From assembly GCF_003024155.1 (NCBI RefSeq), contig NZ_CP028136.1:1302001-1366000 (forward strand): a stretch of 64,000 nucleotides of DNA, given 5' to 3'. The stretch is from Christiangramia fulva. Its GTDB lineage: Bacteria > Bacteroidota > Bacteroidia > Flavobacteriales > Flavobacteriaceae. Under the pieces are notes generated by a model that saw only the letters and a list, made by a program, of their open reading frames with translations, was not told the DNA's origin and did no database searches. Positions within the stretch are counted from its first letter, which is position 1. Each line of letters starts with the position of its first letter. Positions 9,311 through 18,144 of the stretch are shown here, piece by piece. The position numbers and the translations under genes are program-made.

Positions 9311-9330
9311 CCTTCTTCGGAAGGATTTTT
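9311..9330 (+). promoter_or_regulatory. UUCG-tetraloop hairpin with T-run at the mRNA 5' end
   Basis: CCTTC (9311-9315), loop TTCG, GAAGG (9320-9324), then ATTTTT. The shape is that of an intrinsic terminator, but it sits just after the predicted transcription start rather than after a gene. It could be an mRNA 5' protective stem, an attenuator, or a terminator for read-through from the DUF6427 gene. Confidence 0.55.
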
Positions 9331-9369
9331 CAGAATAATCCAAAAATAAAAACACGAAAAATAAACCGA

Positions 9370-9978
9370 ATGTTTTCAGATAAAGCCAACAAAATATTTC
9401 AGGAAGTAATACAGAAATATCATGAAAAAGACAGTGTAGACCAGGAATTTAAAAATCCTTACGATCCCGAAAATGAATTGCTGGAACATCTTCTGTACCG
9501 AAAATGCTGGATAGACACGGTTCAATGGCATTATGAAGATATTATCAGGGACCAGAATATCGATTCAGAGGCGGCTCTCGAACTCAAACGAAAGATAGAT
9601 GCCTCTAACCAGGACCGCACCGATACCGTGGAATATATCGATAGTTATTTTCTTGAAAAATTTAAGGATGTAGAACCTAATGAAGATGCTACTATCAATT
9701 CTGAAAGTCCCGCCTGGGCGATAGATCGTCTTTCAATTCTGGCACTGAAAATTTATCATATGGATGAAGAAGCCAATCGCAAGGATGCTTCCCAGGAACA
9801 TCAAATGAAATGCAAGGCGAAACTTGATGTGCTTCTGGAGCAAAGGGTAGATCTTTCAACGGCGATTAATCAGCTTTTGGATGATATAGCTGCAGGGCGA
9901 AAATACATGAAGGTTTATAAGCAAATGAAGATGTATAATGATGATGAACTGAATCCGGTTCTAAGAAATAACAAATAA
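9370..9978 (+). CDS. DUF4254-family protein
   Basis: A 202-residue soluble, mostly helical, acidic protein with no signal peptide. The stretch LLYRKCWIDTVQWHYEDIIR is typical of DUF4254, a family found next to GT9 glycosyltransferases in Bacteroidota; its function is unknown. It is separated from the GT9 gene by 3 bp and shares its promoter. The link to lipopolysaccharide or surface glycan assembly is inferred only from that neighbour. Confidence 0.8.
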   Translation: MFSDKANKIFQEVIQKYHEKDSVDQEFKNPYDPENELLEHLLYRKCWIDTVQWHYEDIIRDQNIDSEAALELKRKIDASNQDRTDTVEYIDSYFLEKFKDVEPNEDATINSESPAWAIDRLSILALKIYHMDEEANRKDASQEHQMKCKAKLDVLLEQRVDLSTAINQLLDDIAAGRKYMKVYKQMKMYNDDELNPVLRNNK

Positions 9979-9981
9979 GTG

Positions 9982-11043
9982 ATGAGTAAATCTCCTGCAC
10001 CGCAAAAACGGGAGAAAAAGCATATTCTGGTCATCAGGTTTTCGGCTCTCGGCGACGTGGCCATGATGGTTCCGGTGATAAGTGTACTAACCCAAACATA
10101 TCCCGAAGTAATCGTTACTATTCTTACCCGCTCATTTTTTGAACCGCTTTTCAGTCATATTCCCAATGTACGTGTCTATGAAGCCGATGTAAAAGGTGTT
10201 CATAGCGGTGTTTTGGGACTTGCCGGTTTAGCTCGCGAGCTCAGGGACGAGGAAGTTGATGTGGTGGCCGATCTTCATGACGTGATCAGGAGCAACATTT
10301 TGCGATCGGTTTTTTATTTCTACGGAATTCCGTTTAAGCAAATTGATAAAGGCCGAAGCGAAAAGAAAGCATTGACCCGGGAAGAGAATAAAGAATTTAA
10401 GCAGTTGAAATCAACCCACCAGCGTTATGCCGATGTTTTCGCCGGGCTGGGATATCCGCTTGATCTTTCACAATATCGGCCGCCCAAGCGCAGGACGCTG
10501 CTTCCTAAAGTTCAGGAATTAATAGGCCACGACCGGCAAAAGTGGATAGGAATTGCACCTTTTGCCCAGCACGAATCAAAAATGTATCCTCTGGATCTCA
10601 TGGAGCGGGTAATTTCAGAATTGAATGCCCAGGGTAAAACCCGATTGATCTTTTTTGGCGGCGGAAAAAGGGAGCGCGATAAACTTGAGAAATGGCAAAA
10701 ACAATTCGAGAACAGCATAAGTGTAGTGGGTAAATTGAGTTTTGCCGAAGAACTGACCCTGATCTCCAATTTAGACGCTATGGTTTCTATGGACAGTGGG
10801 AATGCGCATCTTGCGGCCATTTATGGAATACCGGTGATAAGCTTATGGGGAGTTACGCATCCCTACACAGGGTTTAAGGCCTTTAATCAGCCAATAGAAA
10901 ACTGTATCCTACCAGACCTGGAGAAGTATCCAAAAATACCGACCTCGGTTTACGGAAATAAAATTCCCGCCGGTTATGAGGAAGTTATGCGAAGCATTTC
11001 GCCTCAAAAAGTACTTACAAGGATCACAGAAGTCGTTTTCTAA
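9982..11043 (+). CDS. family 9 glycosyltransferase (heptosyltransferase-like)
   Basis: A 353-residue enzyme when read from the ATG at 9982 (a GTG at 9979 would add one residue). The N-terminus HILVIRFSALGDVAMMVPVI and the C-terminal SMDSGNAHLAAIYGIPVIS followed by LWG are diagnostic of the GT9/ADP-heptose:LPS heptosyltransferase family, with a two-domain GT-B fold acting at the inner face of the membrane. It likely builds the lipopolysaccharide core. The gene ends 4 bp inside the convergent reductase gene. The exact donor sugar is not predictable. Confidence 0.87.
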   Translation: MSKSPAPQKREKKHILVIRFSALGDVAMMVPVISVLTQTYPEVIVTILTRSFFEPLFSHIPNVRVYEADVKGVHSGVLGLAGLARELRDEEVDVVADLHDVIRSNILRSVFYFYGIPFKQIDKGRSEKKALTREENKEFKQLKSTHQRYADVFAGLGYPLDLSQYRPPKRRTLLPKVQELIGHDRQKWIGIAPFAQHESKMYPLDLMERVISELNAQGKTRLIFFGGGKRERDKLEKWQKQFENSISVVGKLSFAEELTLISNLDAMVSMDSGNAHLAAIYGIPVISLWGVTHPYTGFKAFNQPIENCILPDLEKYPKIPTSVYGNKIPAGYEEVMRSISPQKVLTRITEVVF

Positions 11044-12089
11044 ATATCGTCATAATCTACTTTAAGAGTGGGAGTGGTAGGGTGTGCCTGGCAGGTAAGA
11101 ATAAATCCTTCTTCTACCTCTTCATCGGTTAAGATCTGATTTTTGGTCATTTCGGCTTTACCTTCTTTGATACGCGCCATACAACTACTGCAAATTCCTC
11201 CCTGGCAGGAATAAGGTACGTCTATATCTTTTTCAAGCGCCATATCAAGTACTACCGCTTTACGGTCCATTGAAAAATGAAATTCCTCCTCATCAACGAT
11301 CAGGGTTACCTGAGTCTGGCCTTCAACCTCGCCCTCAATAGGTTTTTCTTCTTCGGTGGTGGTGAAAAGTTCAAAAAAGATCTGCTCTTCCTTAACGCCA
11401 TTTTCCTTTAACACCTCGCTCACATGTTTTATCATGGCTTCGGGTCCGCATAGAAAGAACTTGTCAAAACTATGTTCCCTGAATTTGTTTTTCAGCACAT
11501 AATTAACCGTGCTGGTCTCAATACGCCCAAAATGGGCATTTTCTTCACGCGTCCTGCTGTAAATAAATTCTATGAATAAACGATCAGGAAATTCTGACTG
11601 AAGTTTTAAAAGCTCTTTGAAGAAAATAGTGTCTTCGGGAGATTTATTTCCGTAGGTAAGTACAAACCGACTCTTTGGCTCATCCCGAAGTACGGTTTTG
11701 ATGATGGAGAGCACGGGAGTGATCCCGCTTCCCGCCGCGAAAGCCGCATAATTTTTAATACCTTCAGAAGGCTCGAGGACAAATCTTCCTTCAGGCGGAT
11801 GTACTTCCAGGATATCCCCGGCAACGAGTTTATTATTGGCGATCACCGAAAAGCGGCCACCTTCAACTTCTTTAACCGTTACCTTGAATTCATCAGAATC
11901 TGGTGCGGAACAAAGGGAATAGGATCTTCGTAATTCCTTTCCGTCGCTTTCGGTTTTTATAGTGATATATTGTCCCGCTTTAAAACGGAACTCTTTTTTT
12001 AAGTTTTCGGGTATTTCAAAAGATAAACTAACCGCTTGTGGGGTTTCACGAATTATTTCCTTTATTTTTAGCGGATAAAACTTGCTCAT
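11040..12089 (-). CDS. PaaE-like FAD/NAD(P)H and 2Fe-2S oxidoreductase
   Basis: A 349-residue three-domain reductase: FAD-binding barrel with RRSYSL at 54-59, NAD-binding domain with AAGSGITPVLS near 127, and a C-terminal plant-type 2Fe-2S ferredoxin domain with Cys295, Cys300, Cys303 and Cys333. The order matches PaaE, the electron donor of phenylacetyl-CoA epoxidase. No paaABCD genes are adjacent, so it may serve another oxygenase or fatty acid desaturase. It is convergent with the GT9 gene (4-bp overlap). Confidence 0.88.
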   Translation of the reverse strand: MSKFYPLKIKEIIRETPQAVSLSFEIPENLKKEFRFKAGQYITIKTESDGKELRRSYSLCSAPDSDEFKVTVKEVEGGRFSVIANNKLVAGDILEVHPPEGRFVLEPSEGIKNYAAFAAGSGITPVLSIIKTVLRDEPKSRFVLTYGNKSPEDTIFFKELLKLQSEFPDRLFIEFIYSRTREENAHFGRIETSTVNYVLKNKFREHSFDKFFLCGPEAMIKHVSEVLKENGVKEEQIFFELFTTTEEEKPIEGEVEGQTQVTLIVDEEEFHFSMDRKAVVLDMALEKDIDVPYSCQGGICSSCMARIKEGKAEMTKNQILTDEEVEEGFILTCQAHPTTPTLKVDYDDI

Positions 12090-12106
12090 TGTTTACTGTT
12101 TGTGCG

Positions 12107-12114
12107 CAAAAATA
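12107..12114 (-). promoter_or_regulatory. -7 element (TATTTTTG) of the PaaE-like gene
   Basis: The minus strand reads TATTTTTG here, 17 nt upstream of the start codon at 12089; transcription should start near 12100. A good -33 match at the normal spacing is not visible. Confidence 0.5.
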
Positions 12115-12186
12115 CAAAGTAAGCTCGTTTTAAGAATGTAACAAAAGTTTAAATTTCTCTACAAACCGAATAAAAGGTCCATTTTC

Positions 12187-13671
12187 ATGTTTAAAAAATT
12201 TCTCTGGTTAGAGTGGAAATCTTTTTTCAGGTCGGCCAGTTTTGGCAAAAGTATAGGCTTAAAGATCCTGATGGCATTTTTAGCCCTGTATTTTTCGGCA
12301 ATGTTCCTGCTTTTTGGAATTGGCCTTTACCCTTTGTTAAAAGAATTTTATCCGGAAGCCGCTCCTTTGCAAATCGTAAATCGCTTTTTGCTGGTTTATT
12401 TTGTTTTTGAGCTTTTTTTCCGGTTTATGCTTCAAACATTACCCGTTCTTGACATCAAACCACTGATGATCCAGCCTATTCCTAAAAGAAAAGTAGTGAA
12501 TTTCGTGTTGCTGAAATCGCTGATTTCCTTTTATAATTTCCTTCCGCTGCTGATTATCATTCCGTTTGGAATTTTTTCCCTTGTGAAAGGAGATTATGGT
12601 GTATGGAACATTCTGGGATGGATGCTGGCAGTTTATGCAACCACTTTATGTGTGAATTACGCCAATTTTATCATTAAAAAACGGTTTACCGAAAATCTAA
12701 AGGCGCTGATCCCGGTGGTAGTTTTAGCCATCATTCTCGCATTGCTCGATTATTTTGAAATTTTCAGGATCAGTGTTTATTTTGGGATGGCAGTCGATTT
12801 TGTAGTGGCACATCCATACCTGGCGTTTTTGCCTGTGCTTTTCCTGTTACTGCTTTTTAAATGGAATCAACTCAACCTGGAATCTAAATTTTATCTGGAT
12901 GCCGGGATCAAAGGAAAAAGTAAATCGGCCAATACCCAGGATTTTGTTTGGACGAAGCGTTTTGGAAGCATAGCTCCTTTTCTGCAGCAGGATCTTAAAC
13001 TTATCTGGAGAAATAAAAGACCGAAAACGACCATTTATATTTCGCTTATTTTCCTGGCTTACGGACTCCTTTTTTATACGAATGACACCTATCAAAGCAT
13101 GCCTGCGTTTTTTGTTTTTGTTGGAATCTTTATTACCGGAATCTTTATGATCAATTTTGGCCAGTTTGTGCCTTCCTGGGATGCTTCATACTACCCCATG
13201 ATCATGGCGCAGAACATTCCCATGAGGCAGTACCTGGCTTCCAAAATGGGATTAATAAGCTTTAGCGTGGGAATTTTGGCAATTTTATCTACCCCTTACG
13301 TCTATTTTGGCTGGAACATTCTTTTGCTGAATATTGCCTGCGCGTTCTATAATATGGGAGTGAACGTTCCCTTGCTTATTTATGCGGGTTCTTTCAATAA
13401 AAAACGCATTGATCTTGATAAAAGCCCATTTATGAACTACCAGGGAACGGGTGCTTCTCAATGGCTTATTGGATTACCATTATTGCTGGTCCCGATTTTT
13501 TTCTTCTGGCTCATCAATAAGTTTATAGGTTACCAGGTGGGAGTTGCTTTTCTTGCCGGATTGGGAATTATTGGGCTTATTCTTCGGCCTAATATTTTAA
13601 ATTTTCTTGTAATGCGTTACAAAAAAAGAAAATATATCATGATTGAAGGTTTCAAACAAAAAGGTGAATAA
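12187..13671 (+). CDS. DUF5687-type ABC exporter permease
   Basis: A 494-residue integral membrane protein with roughly twelve hydrophobic segments, starting with a short cytoplasmic FLWLEWKSFFRS stretch as in many ABC-2 type permeases. It matches DUF5687, which in Flavobacteriaceae is encoded with an ATP-binding subunit. The ATPase gene follows after 1 bp, so the pair very likely forms one exporter. The substrate is unknown. Confidence 0.8.
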   Translation: MFKKFLWLEWKSFFRSASFGKSIGLKILMAFLALYFSAMFLLFGIGLYPLLKEFYPEAAPLQIVNRFLLVYFVFELFFRFMLQTLPVLDIKPLMIQPIPKRKVVNFVLLKSLISFYNFLPLLIIIPFGIFSLVKGDYGVWNILGWMLAVYATTLCVNYANFIIKKRFTENLKALIPVVVLAIILALLDYFEIFRISVYFGMAVDFVVAHPYLAFLPVLFLLLLFKWNQLNLESKFYLDAGIKGKSKSANTQDFVWTKRFGSIAPFLQQDLKLIWRNKRPKTTIYISLIFLAYGLLFYTNDTYQSMPAFFVFVGIFITGIFMINFGQFVPSWDASYYPMIMAQNIPMRQYLASKMGLISFSVGILAILSTPYVYFGWNILLLNIACAFYNMGVNVPLLIYAGSFNKKRIDLDKSPFMNYQGTGASQWLIGLPLLLVPIFFFWLINKFIGYQVGVAFLAGLGIIGLILRPNILNFLVMRYKKRKYIMIEGFKQKGE

Positions 13672-13672
13672 T

Positions 13673-14383
13673 ATGATAACTGCAACTAATCTTTCCAAAA
13701 TATACAACGGTACCAAAGTGCTCAACATCGATCATCTCGATATTCCATCTGGACAAAGTTTTGGCCTCGTGGGAAATAACGGAGCCGGTAAGACTACCTT
13801 TTTTAGTCTGCTTCTGGACCTTATCCAGCCTTCCACCGGTAATATTTTTAATAAGGAAATTACCGTTAGTCAGAGTGAGGAATGGAAACCTTTTACCTCT
13901 TCATTTATAGATGAAAGTTTTTTAATTGGCTATCTTACTCCTGAAGAATATTTTTATTTCATCGGGGAACTTCGCAACCGCAATAAAGCCGATATTGATT
14001 CCTTTTTGATAAATTTCGGAGACTTTTTCAATGGAGAGATCATTGGCCGAAATAAATATCTCCGTGACCTTTCCAAAGGAAATCAGAAAAAAGCCGGTAT
14101 TGTCGCCGCGCTTATCGGTGATCCGGAAGTTGTCATTCTCGATGAACCTTTTGCCAATCTCGATCCGACCACCCAAATTCGTCTAAAAAAATTATTGAAA
14201 GAACTTTCCCAAACCACCGGAACTACCTTTCTTATTTCCAGTCATGATTTGATTCATGTCACTGAAGTTTGCGAACGAATTGTGGTGCTTGATAAAGGAG
14301 AGATCGTGAAAGATATTCAAACCTCAGAAGCCACTCTTAAAGAACTCGAAGCCTACTTTGCACGGGAGATCGCCGAGAGCTAA
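13673..14383 (+). CDS. ABC transporter ATP-binding protein
   Basis: A 236-residue ATPase. I chose the ATG at 13673, 1 bp after the permease stop; an upstream in-frame start at 13643 would overlap the permease and lacks homology. Walker A GNNGAGKTT is at 34-42, the signature is LSKGNQKK rather than LSGGQ (near 132), Walker B is VVILDEP (near 153), and the switch histidine is in SSHD. Partner of the DUF5687 permease. The altered signature is common in exporters of this group. Confidence 0.9.
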   Translation: MITATNLSKIYNGTKVLNIDHLDIPSGQSFGLVGNNGAGKTTFFSLLLDLIQPSTGNIFNKEITVSQSEEWKPFTSSFIDESFLIGYLTPEEYFYFIGELRNRNKADIDSFLINFGDFFNGEIIGRNKYLRDLSKGNQKKAGIVAALIGDPEVVILDEPFANLDPTTQIRLKKLLKELSQTTGTTFLISSHDLIHVTEVCERIVVLDKGEIVKDIQTSEATLKELEAYFAREIAES

Positions 14384-14438
14384 GTTTTGTCCTTATTGAA
14401 GTTTAGAAAAAGAAACTTACTTTTACATACTAAACCTG

Positions 14439-14464
14439 CCGGTATGAAGTTATTTGAATACCGG
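14439..14464 (+). promoter_or_regulatory. 7-bp hairpin enclosing the predicted TTG start of sprE
   Basis: CCGGTAT at 14439-14445 pairs perfectly with ATACCGG at 14458-14464, leaving a 12-nt loop that contains the TTG at 14454. It may control translation, or it may argue for the next in-frame TTG at 14478. Confidence 0.4.
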
Positions 14465-17018
14465 GAAAAGATCATTTTTGAATACATCGGCACGAATCGT
14501 ACTTTTTTTTGCAATTTCGGCAGTTATCCTTAGCTGTTCACGGAAGAAGAATACCTTTATCAATCGCAATTATCACGCGGTAACGGCCGAGTACAATACG
14601 CTCTTCAACGGTCAACTCGCTCTTGAGCAGGGAAAAAAGGAGATCAATCAAAATTACGCGGATAATTACTGGGATATTTTACCCATTGAACGACTTGATG
14701 TAGATGATAAGATCCTTCTGCCCGACAGTATTCGGAATCAGAATTTCGGGCGTGCCGAAGAGAAAGCGGTAAAAGCCATTCAGAAACATTCCATGCAGAT
14801 TGGGGGTAAAGAAAGGAATCCCGAAATGGACGAGGCTTATCTTCTGCTTGGCAAGGCCCGTTACTTCGATCAGCGGTTCGTTCCCGCTCTCGATGCTTTC
14901 AATTATATACTTTACCGGTACCCCGCAAGTGAAAATATCAATCACGCCAGGATCTGGCGGGAAAAGACCAATATCAGGCTGGGCAATGAACGCCTGGCGA
15001 TTGAAAATCTGAAAAAAATTCTCGAATCAGACAGGCTGGAAGACCAGGAAATAGCTGATGCCAATTCAAGCCTGGCACAGGCCTATATAAATCTAAATCA
15101 GCCTGACAGCGCCGTGGCTCCATTATCACAAGCAGCGACTTATACCGATTTGGATTCGGAGAAGGGCCGGTATTATTACATTTTAGGCCAGTTACACAAT
15201 CGGCTGGGCGATCCCACCAAAGCCAACGCCGCTTTCGATAAAGTGATCGATCTTAACCGGAAAACACCGCGAATTTATTTGGTGAATGCATACGTCCAAA
15301 AAGCACGGAATTTTCAAATGAATCAGGGCGAGAATGCATACCTGCTGGATTTGCTTAAAGAACTGGAAGCCGATCGTGAAAATCGGCCTTACCTTGACAA
15401 AATTTATTTTCAGCTTGGGGAATATTTTCACCAGTTAGATTCCACCAAAAAAGCCATTCAGTATTATAATAAATCTCTGCGTGCACCTTCCAGTGATATA
15501 TATTTAAAATCTATTGATTATCAAATTCTGGCAAATATCTATTTTGATGACGCCGATTATAGAACTGCGGGAAAATATTATGACAGCACGCTTGCCTATA
15601 TGTCGCCCCAGCTGCTGGAATATCGCAGCATTAAGAAAAAAAGACAAAACCTTGAAGACGTAATAAAATATGAGGAGCTCGCTGAAAAGACTGACAGTAT
15701 TTTAAGGCTTGCCGGGATGAGCGAAGAAGAACAAATTGCCTATTTTACCGAATATACCAATAAGTTAAAAGAAGAAGCTACCGCCGGCCTGGATAGTACC
15801 GAATTACCTGTTTATACTGCTAATATTGGTCCGGATAATCCATTTCCATCAGCGGTTGAAGTTCCTGCAGAAGACACTGAATCAACCGGAAATACCTTCT
15901 ATTTCTATAACCCCCTTCGCGTTGCAAGAGGAGCACAGGAATTTCTTCGGGTTTGGGGAAGCCGGGAATTAAAAGATAACTGGCGCTGGGGTTCAAATGC
16001 TTTAAATCAAAGTTCGGTCAATGCCCAGAAAAGAATTGCTGAGGTAAATATTGATAATAATCCCAAATATGACCCCATGGCTTATGTAAGTCAGATTCCC
16101 GGTGGTAAGTTGGCTTTAGACAGTCTCGCCGCGCAGCGAAACCTGGCAAATTATCAGTTGGGCATCATTTACAGTGAAAATTATAACGAATATGCTTTAG
16201 CCGAAGAGCGCCTGGAATATTTGCTCAATCATAATCCGGATCCTCAGCTGGTTTTACCAGCGAAATATTATCTCTATAAAATTTACGGACAAACAAATCA
16301 ATTGGGCAAACAGCAGGATCTTAAGAACGATATTCTTCAAAATTACCCCGGTTCGCGCTATGCTGCCTTTATCAACGATCCCGGCAGCCTGAAAAGTGAG
16401 GAGAACAGTCCGGAAATTATTTACGGGAAATTATATGAAAGTTTTGAAAATGGAGAATTTTCAGAGGTGATCGAAGAAGCCAATAAATATATCTCACAAT
16501 TCACCGGCGATCCCATAGTACCTAAATTAGAATTTTTAAAAGCTCAGGCTAATGCCCGACTTTATGGGATTGAGGCTTATGAAAAAGCATTGAATGATCT
16601 CGCGGTTGCTTATCCGCAAACTACTGAAGGCCAAAAGGCAAAAACCATACTTTCTTCTAACCTTCCGCAGCTTAAGGTTCTTGAATTTAACCGGGATAGT
16701 TTACAAACTAATTTTAAGTTGGTTTTTCCTGTGGAAATGGAAAAAGAAAAAGCAGAAGTTTTAAAGGCGAAAATTCAAAAGGCCCTGCTGGATCTTGGGT
16801 ATGATAAACTATCAGTATCGGTAGATGTTTATTCACCTGAAGAATATTTTGTGGTGGTGCATCACCTCCAAAATAAATCCAAAGCACTGGGATTTCAGGA
16901 GTTGCTTAAGAATAATAAAAACTATAAAATAGAGAGAGAGTCTTTTGTAATCTCATCAGAAAATTATAGAATTGTACAAATTAAGAAAAATTTAAGAGAA
17001 TTCAAGACTCTTAACTAA
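14454..17018 (+). CDS. sprE: SprE/PorW-like gliding and type IX secretion lipoprotein
   Basis: An 854-residue TPR lipoprotein. The N-terminus has a hydrophobic stretch ending ILSC (lipobox) followed by SRKKNTFINRNYHAVTAEYN, which matches SprE of Flavobacterium johnsoniae and PorW of Porphyromonas, lipoproteins needed for gliding and T9SS function. TPR-type helices run from about residue 100 to 400 and again from 560 to 720; the last ~100 residues resemble an SPOR-like fold. Only TTG start codons are available (14454, or 14478 with a shorter signal peptide); an upstream in-frame stop at 14445 bars any earlier start. It stands alone of other T9SS genes here. Confidence 0.82.
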   Translation: MNTGKRSFLNTSARIVLFFAISAVILSCSRKKNTFINRNYHAVTAEYNTLFNGQLALEQGKKEINQNYADNYWDILPIERLDVDDKILLPDSIRNQNFGRAEEKAVKAIQKHSMQIGGKERNPEMDEAYLLLGKARYFDQRFVPALDAFNYILYRYPASENINHARIWREKTNIRLGNERLAIENLKKILESDRLEDQEIADANSSLAQAYINLNQPDSAVAPLSQAATYTDLDSEKGRYYYILGQLHNRLGDPTKANAAFDKVIDLNRKTPRIYLVNAYVQKARNFQMNQGENAYLLDLLKELEADRENRPYLDKIYFQLGEYFHQLDSTKKAIQYYNKSLRAPSSDIYLKSIDYQILANIYFDDADYRTAGKYYDSTLAYMSPQLLEYRSIKKKRQNLEDVIKYEELAEKTDSILRLAGMSEEEQIAYFTEYTNKLKEEATAGLDSTELPVYTANIGPDNPFPSAVEVPAEDTESTGNTFYFYNPLRVARGAQEFLRVWGSRELKDNWRWGSNALNQSSVNAQKRIAEVNIDNNPKYDPMAYVSQIPGGKLALDSLAAQRNLANYQLGIIYSENYNEYALAEERLEYLLNHNPDPQLVLPAKYYLYKIYGQTNQLGKQQDLKNDILQNYPGSRYAAFINDPGSLKSEENSPEIIYGKLYESFENGEFSEVIEEANKYISQFTGDPIVPKLEFLKAQANARLYGIEAYEKALNDLAVAYPQTTEGQKAKTILSSNLPQLKVLEFNRDSLQTNFKLVFPVEMEKEKAEVLKAKIQKALLDLGYDKLSVSVDVYSPEEYFVVVHHLQNKSKALGFQELLKNNKNYKIERESFVISSENYRIVQIKKNLREFKTLN

Positions 17019-17030
17019 AGCCCTACCATT

Positions 17031-17444
17031 ATGTTTTCTGAAACCAAAAAATCAAAGACTGCCGCTTCTAATGGCGAGCAAAACCGAATCTCTTCCGGCA
17101 CTGTGATTACCGGAGAAATTAGTTCAAAAGGCTGTTTCCGCATCGAAGGTACTCTGGAAGGAAGCCTTAAAGCTGAAGGTAAAGTGGTGATTAGCGAAGG
17201 AGGACTCATCAACGGAACACTGGAATGTGAAAATGCCGATATTGAAGGCAGTTTTAAAGGAAAACTTAATGTTTCGGGAGTGCTTACTCTAAGGAGTCCG
17301 GCAAATATTGAAGGCGAAGTCGTTACCGGAAAGCTGGCCGTCGAACCCGGTGCGGTTTTTAATGCCACCTGTGAAATGAAAGGCGCCATAAAGCCACTGA
17401 ATGATGAAAGAAGAAAACAACAACGGGAAGAAAAATCTGCTTAA
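17031..17444 (+). CDS. bactofilin (polymer-forming cytoskeletal protein)
   Basis: A 137-residue protein with a central right-handed beta-helix domain of repeated G-x-I/V-x-G turns (GTVITGEISSKGCFRIEG onward), flanked by short disordered termini, as in bactofilins. These polymerise without nucleotide into filaments that position cell-wall or motility factors. It starts 12 bp after sprE, and its 3' end overlaps the AtpZ-like gene by 44 bp. Bactofilin beside the ATP synthase genes is a recurrent arrangement in Flavobacteriaceae as I recall it. Confidence 0.88.
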   Translation: MFSETKKSKTAASNGEQNRISSGTVITGEISSKGCFRIEGTLEGSLKAEGKVVISEGGLINGTLECENADIEGSFKGKLNVSGVLTLRSPANIEGEVVTGKLAVEPGAVFNATCEMKGAIKPLNDERRKQQREEKSA

Positions 17445-17637
17445 AAATTGGGCAAAATTCACCGGGATTGGACTCCAGATGGGCGGTACCATTTTCGTTT
17501 GCGCCTGGATTGGAAAAAAGCTGGATGAAAATTACAATTCTACCGAAACCAATTGGTTCACGCTGGGATTTGTACTTTTTGGCCTTGTAGCTTCCATGTA
17601 TCTTGTGATCAAACAACTTAACGATTTTAATAAATAA
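17401..17637 (+). CDS. AtpZ/AtpI-family small membrane protein
   Basis: A 78-residue protein with two hydrophobic segments (GIGLQMGGTIFVCAWIGKKL at about 23-42 and FTLGFVLFGLVASMYLVI at about 53-70), the layout of AtpZ/AtpI proteins that help load the c-ring of the ATP synthase or carry Mg2+. It overlaps the bactofilin gene by 44 bp in another frame (an ATG at 17404 is an alternative start) and is 12 bp from the next gene, upstream of atpB. Confidence 0.8.
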   Translation: MMKEENNNGKKNLLKNWAKFTGIGLQMGGTIFVCAWIGKKLDENYNSTETNWFTLGFVLFGLVASMYLVIKQLNDFNK

Positions 17638-17649
17638 TCACTTCTTTTT

Positions 17650-18036
17650 ATGATGACTAAAATAGTAAAGCTGGGATTTGCCCTTGCTTTGGTATTGGGT
17701 TTTGCTTATCTCCTCGAAATTTATTTTGCGAGCGGGGATGAGCAGGTTAGAAAACTCATCAACTTCAGTTATTTATACAATTTCGGGTTTTCTGCTTTAC
17801 TGCTTTCCAATTATATTATTTTTAAAAAACAGCTGATAGAATTTATCGGATTTATTTTTTTGGCCGCAGGGGTTATCAGGATCGGACTTTTTTATTTTCT
17901 TTTGCAACAGGGTGATTTTGGAGATTTTAAAGAGAACTTTTTTCTCTTTTTTGTTCCTTTTATACTTTGTCTGGGGGTGGAAATTTTATTTTTAGCGCGA
18001 GAACTCAACAGGGCTAACTTCAATAATAACAATTAA
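17650..18036 (+). CDS. DUF6168-type membrane protein
   Basis: A 128-residue protein with four hydrophobic helices and a polar C-terminus ending in a run of asparagines. In position and size it takes the place of the second AtpI-like protein before atpB, and matches the DUF6168 family in Flavobacteriaceae. Function is unknown; a role in ATP synthase assembly is inferred from location only. A separate promoter lies between it and atpB. Confidence 0.7.
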   Translation: MMTKIVKLGFALALVLGFAYLLEIYFASGDEQVRKLINFSYLYNFGFSALLLSNYIIFKKQLIEFIGFIFLAAGVIRIGLFYFLLQQGDFGDFKENFFLFFVPFILCLGVEILFLARELNRANFNNNN

Positions 18037-18102
18037 TTACTCCTTTTTTTAGAAGTTTTGACTTATTCCCAATTTTATGATTTTTCTTTTTAGATAATTG
18101 TG

Positions 18103-18110
18103 TACATTTG
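18103..18110 (+). promoter_or_regulatory. Promoter -7 element (TACATTTG) of the atp operon
   Basis: TACATTTG fully matches TAnnTTTG, with a T-rich stretch 20 bp upstream. Predicted transcription start is near 18117, about 28 nt before atpB. This is the clearest candidate for the main atp promoter. Confidence 0.6.
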
Positions 18111-18144
18111 CACCCAAATTTAAAGACCGAAACTGTATCTTAAA

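Noticed and set aside
11040..12089. A phenylacetate degradation locus suggested by the PaaE-like reductase and the PaaK-like ligase
   Set aside because: The two genes are more than 4 kb apart, no paaABCD, paaG or paaZ gene is near, and the ligase sits beside glycan genes.
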